Assembly (NCBI RefSeq): GCF_002355435.1
Contig: NZ_AP017313.1
Location: 5,270,001 to 5,334,000 of the forward strand
Length of the DNA: 64,000 bases
Direction of reading: 5' to 3'
Source: Mucilaginibacter gotjawali
Lineage (GTDB): Bacteria; Bacteroidota; Bacteroidia; Sphingobacteriales; Sphingobacteriaceae
Made by a program: the position numbers and the translations under genes. Position 1 is the stretch's first letter, and the number at the start of each line of letters is the position of its first letter. This document shows, in pieces, positions 50,730 through 60,378 of this stretch. The notes under the pieces were generated by a model that had not been told where the DNA came from, made no database searches, and was given only the letters and a program-made list of their open reading frames with translations.

Positions 50730-51647
50730 CTAAAAAGATCGTTTTATTTTAAGCAGCCGGTGGGTATTGTTAACCCCTATGCTTTTATATAAAAACCCGG
50801 TCAAGCCTTTGTCGGGAATCTTAAAATCCGGATCAAGTTGCTTTATCCATTCAAATAAACTGACCGAATCTTCGAGATCATGTCTTGCAATCCAGCAGCA
50901 CAAAGGCCACAATGCCTTTACCGAAGCTTTTTTCCGGCGTTCGGTAAGCTCCCCTTTTTCCGCCAGTTGCGCAAGTATATTTTTATAGATGTTGAGGTGC
51001 TGGTAATCCTGCACCGCTTTCTGCATCCCCCGGTTTAACTGCAATTTGGATTTGGTATGGCTGGTATGCACCAGCGCACAACCATTGTGAACATTAACCT
51101 TTGGATGCTTCAGCGCTGCTTCGATCACAAAAAGCCGGTCGTCGCGAAAGGCAAAGTCGGGCCGGTGCGGGATATCCTCAATAAATGATTTTTTAAATAA
51201 ATAAGCTGAATAATGTGAACTATCACACTCGCCCAATTGCTGCGCAATAAAGTCATCACAGGCCACCCAGGCCTGCTGCGACAGTTGTTTGCCATTTTCA
51301 TCAACCAGCGTATAGCCGCTTACTACAATATCGCTGCTATTTCCTTCGGCAATGGCAAATTGTTCATCAATCGCGCCGACAGCAAGGCCGTCGTCCGAAT
51401 CTAAAAACTTAATATATTTTCCTTTGGCTATGGCAAAACCCCGGTTAACGGCCCAGCATTTACCGCGATTGGTTTGCTGTAGAATAACAATGCCATTTTG
51501 TTGCCGAAGCCAGTCCATCGTTCCGTCTGTACTGCCATCATCAATCACTATGAGCTCGACAGCACATTTGTTATTCCGGCAACTTTCCACCGTTTTGGGC
51601 AGCGACCAAAGGCGGTTATACGTTGGAATGATTATGCTAACGTCCAT
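50730..51647 (-). CDS. GT2 glycosyltransferase
   Basis: 305 residues. GT-A fold: VSIIIPTYNRLWSLPKTVES, VIDDGSTDGTMDWL, and the DxD-like FLDSDDGL. The acceptor part follows with HSHYSAYLF-like and FRDDRLFVIEAAL. Inverting NDP-sugar transferase, cytoplasmic or membrane-associated. It is separated from its neighbours by 7 and 21 bases. Confidence 0.94.
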   Translation of the reverse strand: MDVSIIIPTYNRLWSLPKTVESCRNNKCAVELIVIDDGSTDGTMDWLRQQNGIVILQQTNRGKCWAVNRGFAIAKGKYIKFLDSDDGLAVGAIDEQFAIAEGNSSDIVVSGYTLVDENGKQLSQQAWVACDDFIAQQLGECDSSHYSAYLFKKSFIEDIPHRPDFAFRDDRLFVIEAALKHPKVNVHNGCALVHTSHTKSKLQLNRGMQKAVQDYQHLNIYKNILAQLAEKGELTERRKKASVKALWPLCCWIARHDLEDSVSLFEWIKQLDPDFKIPDKGLTGFLYKSIGVNNTHRLLKIKRSF

Positions 51648-51654
51648 TGATACT

Positions 51655-52557
51655 TTAAAGCAATGCTTTTAATTTTAAATCCGGAAACCTGTCAAACTGG
51701 TGAACAACGGGAATAACGTGCCCTTTTTTATCAGTAAGTTCATGATCGCTGTTTACGGCGATTGAGTTGGATTCGCCAAGCGTAGCAACTTCCCCCTCGT
51801 TATTTTCCAATAAATTTGAACCCGGAAAATAATTATTATGCACCAGGTAATTATGTACCCCCTGGTCGAACCCACCGAGACCAGTTAGACCCGCGGTTAT
51901 TTTTGCCTGCATTTTTATCATTGCCTCCAGATAATTGATGATTTGATTTACGCTGCCAATCGTGGTACCTGAACAAATGCTCACTTTATCGGCTATCTGT
52001 GCAAGCGCTTTCTTTCCAAAAGCATGCCTTAACCAATACGAAGTATAAAAACTGTTTGCAATGGAATGCGCTTCCGAATAAAAATTCAGGAAGCTATTAT
52101 TGCGGATCCCTGCAAAAGGGTCCGCCTGGAATAAGACGTCCCTTACATCTGTTATCAAAACCAGGTCATATTTATCCTGGTTGGCCAACAGATACTCATA
52201 GTAATAACAATACCTTGAGCCGGAGACCAAATGAAAGGTTTTTACATATTTGCTTAAGGTGTTTAAATTATCTTTCCCGGGGCTTAACAATGCGTACAAC
52301 GCTTTATGAAACAGGTAATGCACCTTCCAAAGCCTTGACGCAGCGTACTTTTTTGAAAATGAAAGTACCGATTTTTTAATATAGATCAGGATAACATCCT
52401 GGTTTAACAAAAGCTGCTTGGTTTCAGCATCAATATCATCACTTACCAGGATAACCACATCGCCTTTAAAATCAATGGCTTTTAGCGATGTGAAAAAGTA
52501 TTGCATAGCTGCGTATTTATACCCCGTTGCCGTCCCGATAATTAAATTTTTTTTCAT
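51655..52557 (-). CDS. GT-A-like glycosyltransferase of unknown type
   Basis: 300 residues from the ATG at 52557, one base after the stop of the upstream gene; an ATG at 52596 is within that gene. The opening LIIGTATGYKYAAMQYFFTS and the metal-site-like VLITDVRDVLFQADPF (DxxD) resemble GT77-like or nucleotide-diphospho-sugar transferases, and GGFDQGVHNYLVHN is a late acceptor motif. Assigned as a glycosyltransferase on fold and context. Confidence 0.72.
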   Translation of the reverse strand: MKKNLIIGTATGYKYAAMQYFFTSLKAIDFKGDVVILVSDDIDAETKQLLLNQDVILIYIKKSVLSFSKKYAASRLWKVHYLFHKALYALLSPGKDNLNTLSKYVKTFHLVSGSRYCYYYEYLLANQDKYDLVLITDVRDVLFQADPFAGIRNNSFLNFYSEAHSIANSFYTSYWLRHAFGKKALAQIADKVSICSGTTIGSVNQIINYLEAMIKMQAKITAGLTGLGGFDQGVHNYLVHNNYFPGSNLLENNEGEVATLGESNSIAVNSDHELTDKKGHVIPVVHQFDRFPDLKLKALL

Positions 52558-52558
52558 A

Positions 52559-53530
52559 TTACAAGCGCTCCGAAGGTTTAATCCGCCTGGTGCCAAAAAT
52601 GAGTTTATAAACAGGTCTTAACAAGTTTTTCGCCGTTTCCTTTATGCGTTCCGGTAATTCAATATTAATAGCAGCTGATATTTTGCGCCAGGCAGTTAAC
52701 TCATTGGTGCTTGCTGCCTGTAACAGGCAAATGTCTTTTTTATATTGATAGTTCAGCGAATGATGCCCCAGAAAATGAATGATCAAAGGATGTACTTTTT
52801 CAAAAGGGTACCAATCCTGGTGCAAAGGGCTTGGTTTTGGCGGGTTATACAAGCTTGTTTTGCCCTTAAATACATCTGTTGAGTATTTACCGGGGCACGA
52901 GAGCGGGTCACTCATTATCGTTCCGTCATCAGCTATAGGTTTCCCGTCATTCAGCGCCATAGCCAATGCGATGATCACTTCATCATTCGGGCGTTCGCGC
53001 AAGCGCACAAAACCTATTTCGTCATATTGCGTTTCCAGCTCACGGGCCAGCCCGTAAACTTTTGCAGCTTTGCCGCTATTTTCCAGGTAATAGATCCCGC
53101 CGTTAAATTTAGGCAGCTGTTTAACCTTGAATTTTTTGCAGATCGCCGCCACATCGCCAAACCATTCCCCTGTTGAAATGTACCCACCAACTACCGAAAC
53201 CGAATGCCCTTCAAATTTTTTAAAAACGCTTTCTATGTTGCCATAAATCAAACAATCACTATCTATAAAAAGCGTTTGACCCGCCGGCGCCAGCTTATCA
53301 AGATGCAGTTTTGGTGAAAAACCTTCGCCAAGCGCCCCCGGTTCAATGGGTATAATTTTCACAAAATGCTTCACATCTGGTGCAAGCAACTGTGGTTGAT
53401 CCGTTGCCAGGTAAAAATTAATGCCGATCTCCGCGTTCCAAAGCCAAAATGAACGTGCAAGGTTAACCGCCATATCAACATACAGCTTTTTGCCGGTGGC
53501 AATAGTTAATACGTTACGCGGCTTGTTCAA
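52559..53530 (-). CDS. GT-A-like glycosyltransferase, probably TTG start
   Basis: 323 residues from TTG at 53530 (reads LNKPRNVLTIATGKKLYVDM with Met at the start), 17 bases inside the acyltransferase end; the only upstream ATG (53614) would overlap that gene by 101 bases and adds a non-homologous hydrophobic stretch. Seen: GTs with IDSDCLIYGN as the DxD site, FNGGIYYLE, RPNDEVIIALAMAL and HFLGHHSLNY as C-terminal His region. It resembles GT8-type retaining transferases. Donor unknown. Confidence 0.75.
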   Translation of the reverse strand: MNKPRNVLTIATGKKLYVDMAVNLARSFWLWNAEIGINFYLATDQPQLLAPDVKHFVKIIPIEPGALGEGFSPKLHLDKLAPAGQTLFIDSDCLIYGNIESVFKKFEGHSVSVVGGYISTGEWFGDVAAICKKFKVKQLPKFNGGIYYLENSGKAAKVYGLARELETQYDEIGFVRLRERPNDEVIIALAMALNDGKPIADDGTIMSDPLSCPGKYSTDVFKGKTSLYNPPKPSPLHQDWYPFEKVHPLIIHFLGHHSLNYQYKKDICLLQAASTNELTAWRKISAAINIELPERIKETAKNLLRPVYKLIFGTRRIKPSERL

Positions 53531-54597
53531 CGGGCTTTTTGCGGGATATAAAGGGTTTTTCGATAAATTGAAAGCTATACCAGGTAATAACAGGGATAAT
53601 AAATATCCCCGCAATCAGTCCCGGAAATTGCAGCGATGCAGGCAAATATTTATGCGCTGCAAAGTTTTTTAAATAGATCAGCGGCTCATGCAACAGGTAA
53701 AGCGAATAACTTGAAAGCCCTATCGCCGCCGCTATTTTTATCACCCATGTATCTTTATGCTGTCTCAACCAATCTTCCTTTGATATGATAAACATCATCG
53801 GCGCTGACCAGAGCAGGATAGAAATCTGGTCGGAAACTATAAAAAAGCTGTTCGGGAAGTATTTTAACCCTGCAAATACCACCAAAACAACAAAGTAAAA
53901 TACCATGTACACGGGTTGCTTTAAATCGCCTTGGCTTAACATTTTTTTATCTGACAGGAACGCACCGCAGCACCAGGCAAACCATAAATTAAACACACAA
54001 AACCGTTCCGCAATATTAATGCTGCCATTGATTTGAAAATAAGCGATGCTGATGCAGGAAACAATTAAACTAAACAGCAGCGCATAATTTAAATTGTATT
54101 TAAACCGCACGTAATAAAATAAGGGGTAAATGGCGTAAAAGGCCAGCTCAATGCTTATCGTCCATAAAACTACGTTGATGCTGTTAAAATACGGAACTGT
54201 AAATCCCTGTAAAGAAAACAGGTGAACCACAAAATCCACCATACTCGGTTTGTAGGTGCCGGAGGCAATATAATTTATCCCCAGCGCAAAAAGCAGAGCA
54301 AAGAGATAGGGGGGTAGATCCGTAAAAACCGGCGGAGATAATATTCTTTTAAAGGCAGGGCTATGTTTGCTTTAATGTATTTGATGTTGGACGCATGGAT
54401 GCAATAGCCGCTTATTAAAAAAATAGTGGCACGGCATAAAAAGCCCCCAATGCATCCATATAAGCGATGAGGTGAACACCCGAATATTTCGCCAAAAGTG
54501 CGCCAACATGCATATGGTAGGTAAAAACTCCCAGAGCGGCAAGTGCCCGTAACAAGTCGATGGCGATAATATTTTGCATCGTTTTTTTCTCAGCCAT
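53514..54597 (-). pseudogene. Acyltransferase-3 gene broken by two single-base shifts
   Basis: The start at 54597 gives MAEKKTMQNIIAIDLLRALA with the catalytic His in FTYHMHV, but the frame stops at 54415 after PLFF. One extra T in the T7 run (54417-54423) restores LFFLISGYCIHASN; that frame stops near 54350, and one extra C near 54360 restores ALPLKEYYLRRFLRIYPP, which continues through MVDFVVHLFSLQG to the stop at 53514. With both bases the product would be 361 residues with the whole family pattern (FGLSSYSLYLLHEP-like end). It may be a decayed gene, a phase-variable site or two undercalled bases. It overlaps neighbours as an operon member. Confidence 0.8.
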
Positions 54598-55735
54598 TTA
54601 CCTGTTTAATCGTTTTTAAAAGTAGTTCTTCGGGCACAACAATGTCGCCCCATGCTGCCCCGGCGGGTTTATCGCCCACTATATACCAATAGTTTAATTT
54701 AAGGGCGGAGGATAAGGTGTAAAAACAATCCGTCCGGAAGTAATCGGGCGAAAAGATTTCAATTACAACGGTATGATTCCGGCTGAAAACCAAGTTGCTT
54801 AAAGCCGCGCCGTGTACCCCGATCACTATTTTGGATTGCTGCATCAAATCAACCTGTTGATCAATGCCCAATTGGTCAGGTTCAATAATTTCGAAACCTT
54901 CTTTTTTTAATGCTTCTATAACCGCCTCCTCGTTGAGCACTTTCCGCTCCACACCTGCTCCGCGTTTAAAGTACATTTTTTTTGAGGGCACTCCTGCTGT
55001 ACCCGGTGTGGTAAGCTTATCCCGCAGGTAATCAATGGCCCATTGCGGCGACCGCCCCTCGCTGCCGGTCAACGAAGCGACATACAAATGATCAAAGTGC
55101 AGCTTTTCATTTTCGTTGATCAGCAATATTTTTTCTTTCGGGATGCCAAAATGCGGCAAAACATCAAGAAATTTCTGCGGCACTTTCGAGGAGATGCAGA
55201 AATGATCTACCTGATTCAAAACCGATTCATAAATCTTTATCCGCGGCAAAACATCATTCAGCCAGTGATAATAATTATGGCTCTCGGGCGAAACCAGCAC
55301 CGCGCCATTGCCGTTTATCCTTTGCGCCTTGCCGGTGAATGTATAAAATGGGTTTTTCTGAAGAAACTTTTTTAAGGTTGAGATCCCAAAATGGTGGCTG
55401 AACTCCTGGAACACTTGGTGATCGGCTGTCAACACCAGCCCTTTATGGCCGAGCAAATAGATATGCTGCAGGTAAAATAGCGAGGCTTTTTCTGTAGGAT
55501 AATTCCGGTTAATATAAAAGGCTTTTTCATTAGGCTTGCCCAGCGTTTTTGGTTCATCGTGCTGAAAAAAGCCTGCTTCGCAAATGGTTTTAACCCATGG
55601 CCCGCGCTGTGCAAAATAGATGCCTTTCCGCTCTTTTTGCTTTTCAATCCAATCCGCGCATGAAGTGATGATCCGCTTTGGCAGAACAAATGGAAATTGC
55701 CTTGCCCAGAATACCAAGTTTGCTTTCAGGCCCAT
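54590..55735 (-). CDS. GT61-family glycosyltransferase
   Basis: 381 residues of the GT61/DUF563 type. The acceptor motif SPESHNYYHWLNDVLPRI and the conserved VIGVHGAALSNLVFSRNHTV and VIEIFSPDYFR are complete; VPSKKMYFKRGAG-ERKVLNE is the donor side. GT61 enzymes often add xylose or related sugars in Golgi; bacterial members act in surface polysaccharide synthesis. Overlaps the broken acyltransferase by eight bases and the GT2 upstream by ten. Confidence 0.9.
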   Translation of the reverse strand: MGLKANLVFWARQFPFVLPKRIITSCADWIEKQKERKGIYFAQRGPWVKTICEAGFFQHDEPKTLGKPNEKAFYINRNYPTEKASLFYLQHIYLLGHKGLVLTADHQVFQEFSHHFGISTLKKFLQKNPFYTFTGKAQRINGNGAVLVSPESHNYYHWLNDVLPRIKIYESVLNQVDHFCISSKVPQKFLDVLPHFGIPKEKILLINENEKLHFDHLYVASLTGSEGRSPQWAIDYLRDKLTTPGTAGVPSKKMYFKRGAGVERKVLNEEAVIEALKKEGFEIIEPDQLGIDQQVDLMQQSKIVIGVHGAALSNLVFSRNHTVVIEIFSPDYFRTDCFYTLSSALKLNYWYIVGDKPAGAAWGDIVVPEELLLKTIKQVNG

Positions 55736-56721
55736 GATGCTTTAAAACGTTGCTGCCAGTAGGCCATAAAGCGCACCGGTTTCCATCCCAAAATGTTGGC
55801 TAAGGCATGCCCTGCCGGTCCCCCCATATATTTTTCGCCTTTATAGCCCAGGGCGGTTGCCTTTTGGATGCAATAACCCGATAATTCCTTAAAGCGGGGA
55901 TAAGCCGCCACGCCCGTCCACCAAAAATGGCGGGCAAAAATACGGTCAAGTACCGGCTCGCTTGTACGCGCCTTTAAGTACCCGTATTTCAGGTTGAGAG
56001 ATTCGACAATATTTTCAAACGCTTCGGCATTTTTTTGCCCGGACAAGGAAGTGGCTAATTTAAATTTCCGGTAATAATTAATGCCCTTCTTACTGAATTT
56101 AATTCCCCCGGAAGCTAATACTACCCTGCAAAAAAACTCGCCGTCATCATCAGGGCACCTGAACTCGTTCCAGGGCCCGGCTTTTTCAATTACCGCGCGC
56201 GGCGTTAACCAGGCATTGGGTTGGATCATCCCGCCATAGCCCGGCATTTCATCTTCGCCCGCGTACAATTTTAATAAAAAGTCAACGGGGTTGTTGTTAT
56301 CGGCACAAAACCAATCATCGGTAACCTCGCCTTTAAAAGGATCGTCCCCGTCAAAAAAATGAACCGTGCGGCACAAGGCCACCTGGTTGACTGAGTCATT
56401 TAAAACATTCAGCTGGCTTTCAATTTTATCAGGACTTAACAAATCGTCGGCATCTAAAAACTGAATGTATTCGCCTTTCGCCGCTTTTAACCCCGCATTG
56501 CGGGCCGCTGATGCTCCGCTGTTTTTTTGGCTGATGACGATTATCTTTTTCCCATCGGCATATTTTTGCGCAATGCTTAGCGATGAATCCGATGAACCGT
56601 CGTCAACTATAATGATCTCCGTATTTTGCCAGGTCTGCTTCATAGCAGAATCGAGGCATGCCGCTAAATGTTTTTCGGCGTTATAAACAGGGATGATGAT
56701 AGAAACCAGCAGGTCGTTCAT
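55726..56721 (-). CDS. GT2 glycosyltransferase
   Basis: 331 residues from the ATG at 56721 (MNDLLVSIIIPVYNAEKHL), 13 bases after the FkbM gene; an ATG at 56766 lies inside that gene. GT-A motifs: IIVDDGSSDSSLSIA, QFLDADDLLSPDKI as DxD, and RCPDDDGEFFCRVVLA for the catalytic base. The C-terminal region has a Trp-rich ending (RFMAYWQQRFKASWA). Inverting transferase on lipid-linked glycan. Confidence 0.94.
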   Translation of the reverse strand: MNDLLVSIIIPVYNAEKHLAACLDSAMKQTWQNTEIIIVDDGSSDSSLSIAQKYADGKKIIVISQKNSGASAARNAGLKAAKGEYIQFLDADDLLSPDKIESQLNVLNDSVNQVALCRTVHFFDGDDPFKGEVTDDWFCADNNNPVDFLLKLYAGEDEMPGYGGMIQPNAWLTPRAVIEKAGPWNEFRCPDDDGEFFCRVVLASGGIKFSKKGINYYRKFKLATSLSGQKNAEAFENIVESLNLKYGYLKARTSEPVLDRIFARHFWWTGVAAYPRFKELSGYCIQKATALGYKGEKYMGGPAGHALANILGWKPVRFMAYWQQRFKASWA

Positions 56722-56734
56722 TTTTTTACCGCTA

Positions 56735-57604
56735 TCAAGCTGAAAAAACATCTTTAATGCAATCACTTACGTCCCCATTTACAGCAAGGATATTTTGCTG
56801 CACAAATATCTCATTTGCAGTGTTGTACGGACCAAGCTTATCAATTCCGGTTTGAACGATCCGGTAAAATTCAAACCCGGTTAGCAACATATAGAAATCC
56901 CTTAAGAAAACCCGGGAATACACATTGTGCGAATTAAATTCAAATTGAATAAACCTGATCTTCCCGTTTCTCAGCATGTTCCCGGCTCCTTTTAAAACAG
57001 ACAATTCATGGCCCTCGACATCTATTTTTAAAAAATCAATATTTGTAATGCTATTTGAAATACAAAAGCTGTCAATTGTATCCATCTGGAATTCTATCGG
57101 GGAAATTTCATTGTCATTTTTAAAAATCTCCGGAAAAACATCCTTGTATACAGAAGCAATTTCAGTATCAGAATTGTCAATCGTATTAAATAATGTTCCT
57201 GTCCCTTTCGTATCGCTAAAGCCAATATTATATAAATTTACGCCGGCGTTTATCGTGTTATTTTGCAATTTTTCAAATGTGCCTTTTACCGGTTCAAAAG
57301 AATAAATCGACGCATTTGGAAAATAATTTCTTAACTCCAATGTATAATTGCCAATGTTGGCACCGATATCAAAAAAAACCGGTTGGGCGTTATCTTTACA
57401 CAAACAAGGCAGCGTATCTATTAAAAATGTACGCTCACCACTCGCACCTTCTTTTAAACTACCTGAACCGCCAATTTGAATAAGCGCATGCTCATGTAAG
57501 TTTATATTAACGGCTTTTGCGCTAAAAACCAACAATTGTTCTAAGTTTCTTTTTCCGATGACCTTCGAGACCGCCCGAACAAAGCCTGATAAAATTGTTT
57601 TCAT
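56735..57604 (-). CDS. FkbM-family methyltransferase
   Basis: 289 residues. Motif I VFFDIGANIGNYTLELRN, the SAM-binding acidic IYSFEPVKGTF, and IDFLKIDVEGHELSVLKGA are the FkbM signature; IRFIQFEFNSHN ends the core. FkbM-type enzymes O-methylate sugar hydroxyls and secondary metabolites. Codon usage is more AT-rich than that of adjacent GT2. It overlaps the fucosyltransferase upstream by four bases. Confidence 0.93.
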   Translation of the reverse strand: MKTILSGFVRAVSKVIGKRNLEQLLVFSAKAVNINLHEHALIQIGGSGSLKEGASGERTFLIDTLPCLCKDNAQPVFFDIGANIGNYTLELRNYFPNASIYSFEPVKGTFEKLQNNTINAGVNLYNIGFSDTKGTGTLFNTIDNSDTEIASVYKDVFPEIFKNDNEISPIEFQMDTIDSFCISNSITNIDFLKIDVEGHELSVLKGAGNMLRNGKIRFIQFEFNSHNVYSRVFLRDFYMLLTGFEFYRIVQTGIDKLGPYNTANEIFVQQNILAVNGDVSDCIKDVFSA

Positions 57605-58614
57605 TTCACTGTATTAAAAATTTCCATCCACCTTTTTTTTGTCGAAAAACGTTCAGGAAGCGTATCATTATTCAGCCAGGGTTGTTTTAAATATTCAAGG
57701 TATAATTCGGGCTGCCGGTCAATGGCAATAATTTGTTCAATTACCGGGCTAAAATCCATTCCTGCAAATTGCGCCTTAGTTTTAAAACCCCTGGCCCACG
57801 ATTTTATTTTTCTTTTGATGCGGTAGCGTGGACTGTTCAAAAAGGTTGGCCTGATATCATCAAAATCCATATGGCCTATTTTACCCAATGTCTCCGTAAG
57901 TGTTTTGTTGCCGGCGTTAAGGTAATCGCCGGCATTTATAAAACTTTTGGTATTAAATATTTCGCTTACAAACGGATCGCCAAAATAAATGGGGATGCTT
58001 TGGGCGAGCATGGCGTCGTATAATTTTTCGGTTTGATAGCCGGCGTAAATGTCATTTTCAAATGCAATGGTGAATTTATAGGGCGATAAAAATTTTCTTT
58101 TCACCTCCCATTTATCCCCCGAATAAAGCATATCGATGCCCGGCATATTGTTCATCGACCGGCCCGGGGCATCCACTCTTTTATATTTTGATAGCTGGCT
58201 AAAAAAAGCTTCCCGGTAGGAGACCTTGTGCGAATATAAGAAATTGCAAAATTTTGTTTTTGATGCCGCTACCTTTTCCGCATCGTAATCCGTCCCCTTT
58301 ATTAAATCGTGCGGGCTAAACCCGTGCCACTGGATCCGCTTGTAGTTGGGCTGCTGCACATCCTCTTCGCGCGGGATGCCGAATGCCCATTCGCAAACAG
58401 ATAGATCGGGTTTTATATTCTCGCAAAAATAGCCGATCCGGGTGTAATTGCCTTTTGCCGGAATATCATTCCCATAAGGACCGAAAACGATAAAATCAGG
58501 ATCGGTGCTGTCGACAAAATCATACTCATCCAGCAGTTCTGCCAATATTTCATTCACCGACCATTTATAATCAAGCCCGTTTTGAAATTTTATTTTAATT
58601 GATTTTTTATTCAA
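57601..58614 (-). CDS. GT10-like alpha-1,3/4-fucosyltransferase
   Basis: 337 residues. The donor-binding motif FAFENDIYAGYQTEKLYDAM (here FTIAFENDIYAGYQTEKL) and SIPIYFGDPFVSEIFNTKSF match the GDP-fucose site of bacterial GT10 fucosyltransferases; the N-terminal FVDSTDPDFIVFGPYG is the acceptor half. It would transfer L-fucose from GDP-fucose to GlcNAc or Glc residues. It overlaps the FkbM gene by four bases; 24 bases precede it. Confidence 0.87.
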   Translation of the reverse strand: MNKKSIKIKFQNGLDYKWSVNEILAELLDEYDFVDSTDPDFIVFGPYGNDIPAKGNYTRIGYFCENIKPDLSVCEWAFGIPREEDVQQPNYKRIQWHGFSPHDLIKGTDYDAEKVAASKTKFCNFLYSHKVSYREAFFSQLSKYKRVDAPGRSMNNMPGIDMLYSGDKWEVKRKFLSPYKFTIAFENDIYAGYQTEKLYDAMLAQSIPIYFGDPFVSEIFNTKSFINAGDYLNAGNKTLTETLGKIGHMDFDDIRPTFLNSPRYRIKRKIKSWARGFKTKAQFAGMDFSPVIEQIIAIDRQPELYLEYLKQPWLNNDTLPERFSTKKRWMEIFNTVK

Positions 58615-58637
58615 TTTGTGTCGAAAACCCGGATTAT

Positions 58638-59471
58638 TTAATCATTCCTCCTAAACCACAAATTGGCCTCAGGATAATCATCGCCCAACCTAAATTTATC
58701 ACCCAAAACATTATAGGCTTCGTATCCCTGGTCAATAATATAATTGTATACCTCTTCTTTTTTATAGCCGGTTCTTTCAGTCAGATCTGAGAATTCCATT
58801 ATTATATTTTTAGGCTTTACCAGGTTTTGGCCGAAAAAGCCTTTAAAAACGTTCATCTCAAACCCCTCTACATCAATTTTCATCAAATCAATCGAGGGTA
58901 AATTGTAATGCTTTACTATTTCGGAAAGCGTACCCAGCCTGATTAGATAAGATAAATCGTCATTTGAGTTGTCCACCACCTGGAAAGTGCCCGAGTTGGC
59001 CGGAGAGGGGTTGACAAGGTATCCGAACGAATCTTTATCCGATAGCCCGATATTGACCGGAATGATATTTTTTGCCTTGTTTAAATAAATATTGGACAAT
59101 AATTTTTGAAAACTCAGGAAATAAGGCTCAATAGCGTAGATTTTTAAATTTTCAATAAAACTTAGATGAATGGAATGAAAACCAATATTGGCGCCAATAT
59201 CTATACAAACTCCTCCATTTTTTAACAGATCATCGCATAGGCTCAGGGTTAAAGGCTCATAACTTCCCGAAAAAATAATTTCGTGGCACATATACTCCCT
59301 TGTTGAAAGCTGTAATAACTTACCGTTTGAACCTTTTACCCTCACCGCGTTTTTAAACACGAAATCGTTTAATAAATTTATGATCCTGAGCTTAAAGGGA
59401 TGCCCCGGTATTTTTCTAATGTAAAATAAAAACAGCTTGTCCTTTAGCCGGCTTCCTGTATATATCATCAA
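58638..59471 (-). CDS. FkbM-family methyltransferase
   Basis: 277 residues. VCIDIGANIGFHSIHLSF is motif I, IYAIEPYFLSFQKLLSNIYL the acidic motif, and SIDLMKIDVEGFEMNVFKGF the FkbM signature. It is a distant paralogue of the enzyme at 56735-57604, so the glycan likely has two different O-methyl groups. AT-rich; Met2 may be the real first residue. Spacing to the neighbours is 12 and 23 bases. Confidence 0.92.
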   Translation of the reverse strand: MMIYTGSRLKDKLFLFYIRKIPGHPFKLRIINLLNDFVFKNAVRVKGSNGKLLQLSTREYMCHEIIFSGSYEPLTLSLCDDLLKNGGVCIDIGANIGFHSIHLSFIENLKIYAIEPYFLSFQKLLSNIYLNKAKNIIPVNIGLSDKDSFGYLVNPSPANSGTFQVVDNSNDDLSYLIRLGTLSEIVKHYNLPSIDLMKIDVEGFEMNVFKGFFGQNLVKPKNIIMEFSDLTERTGYKKEEVYNYIIDQGYEAYNVLGDKFRLGDDYPEANLWFRRND

Positions 59472-59483
59472 TCGTCTTTTAAT

Positions 59484-60377
59484 TTATTTACTATCAAAGA
59501 ATTCAAAAACATTATGGTCATTTATTTCCGAAATATAATGGTAATAATAGCTGTAAATTGAATTCATACCGGCCGCGTCAACAGATGGGATCTGTGCGTT
59601 CGCATTGGCCGCCCGTTTTAAACGCTTGCCAATGAAGATCTTAATTTTCGACCAGGCACTTATCCCGGCACGGTCGCCCGCATATTCATAAAAAGCACAG
59701 GCCCTTTCACCCTGTTCATTAACCAGCCTGTTATTTTTTAATGAGGTAACCGTATTTACATGGCCAACCGACAGTGCATTGTAACCTGTGTAATAACTAA
59801 TCCGGGCTCTTAAATGACTAATCCTTAATGAATATTCCCAATCCATCATCACAAAGGCGGTATTGTATAAACCTATGTAAGCCAATGAGCTCTTTCTTGT
59901 TAACAAATGTACGTCGCCAAAGGTAAATGATGGGGTAAGCCCGTTTTTCCACTTTTCAAATTGTGATAACCTGCTGTGTTTATGTATTGTTTTATAGCTG
60001 GTTAAAGAGCTGCTCAGATCGTTGGAAATGACAATGTCAACAGCCGGGTTCAGCAGCATATAATTTTTACATTCCCTGATCGCTTTATAACAAAAAACAT
60101 CGTCATCAATAATTTTCTTGATGAACATACCATTGGCCATCAAAATGGCCTTGTTCCATCCATGGGCCTGGTTAATGTCTGGCTCAGTGATAAATTGATG
60201 GATCTTGCCATCATTGTATAATTCCTGAAGATACTCCTTCGCACCGTCTGTACTGTTACCGTCTACCACCACTATTTCTTCATCCGGTTGCAATGCCGCT
60301 AACAATTTAGCCAGGGTGATCTGTAGGAAAGGCAACCGGTTACGTGTTGCAATGATGTAGGAGATGGAAAACTTCAT
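59484..60377 (-). CDS. GT2 glycosyltransferase
   Basis: 297 residues from the ATG at 60377 (MKFSISYIIATRNRLPFLQI), one base after the stop of the upstream gene; the ATG at 60485 is inside that gene. GT-A motifs: EEIVVVDGNSTDGAKEYL, and KKIIDDDVFCYKA as the DxD site; MMDWEYSLRISHL is the acceptor/catalytic region. C-terminal helix follows. Inverting NDP-sugar transferase. Confidence 0.92.
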   Translation of the reverse strand: MKFSISYIIATRNRLPFLQITLAKLLAALQPDEEIVVVDGNSTDGAKEYLQELYNDGKIHQFITEPDINQAHGWNKAILMANGMFIKKIIDDDVFCYKAIRECKNYMLLNPAVDIVISNDLSSSLTSYKTIHKHSRLSQFEKWKNGLTPSFTFGDVHLLTRKSSLAYIGLYNTAFVMMDWEYSLRISHLRARISYYTGYNALSVGHVNTVTSLKNNRLVNEQGERACAFYEYAGDRAGISAWSKIKIFIGKRLKRAANANAQIPSVDAAGMNSIYSYYYHYISEINDHNVFEFFDSK

Positions 60378-60378
60378 T

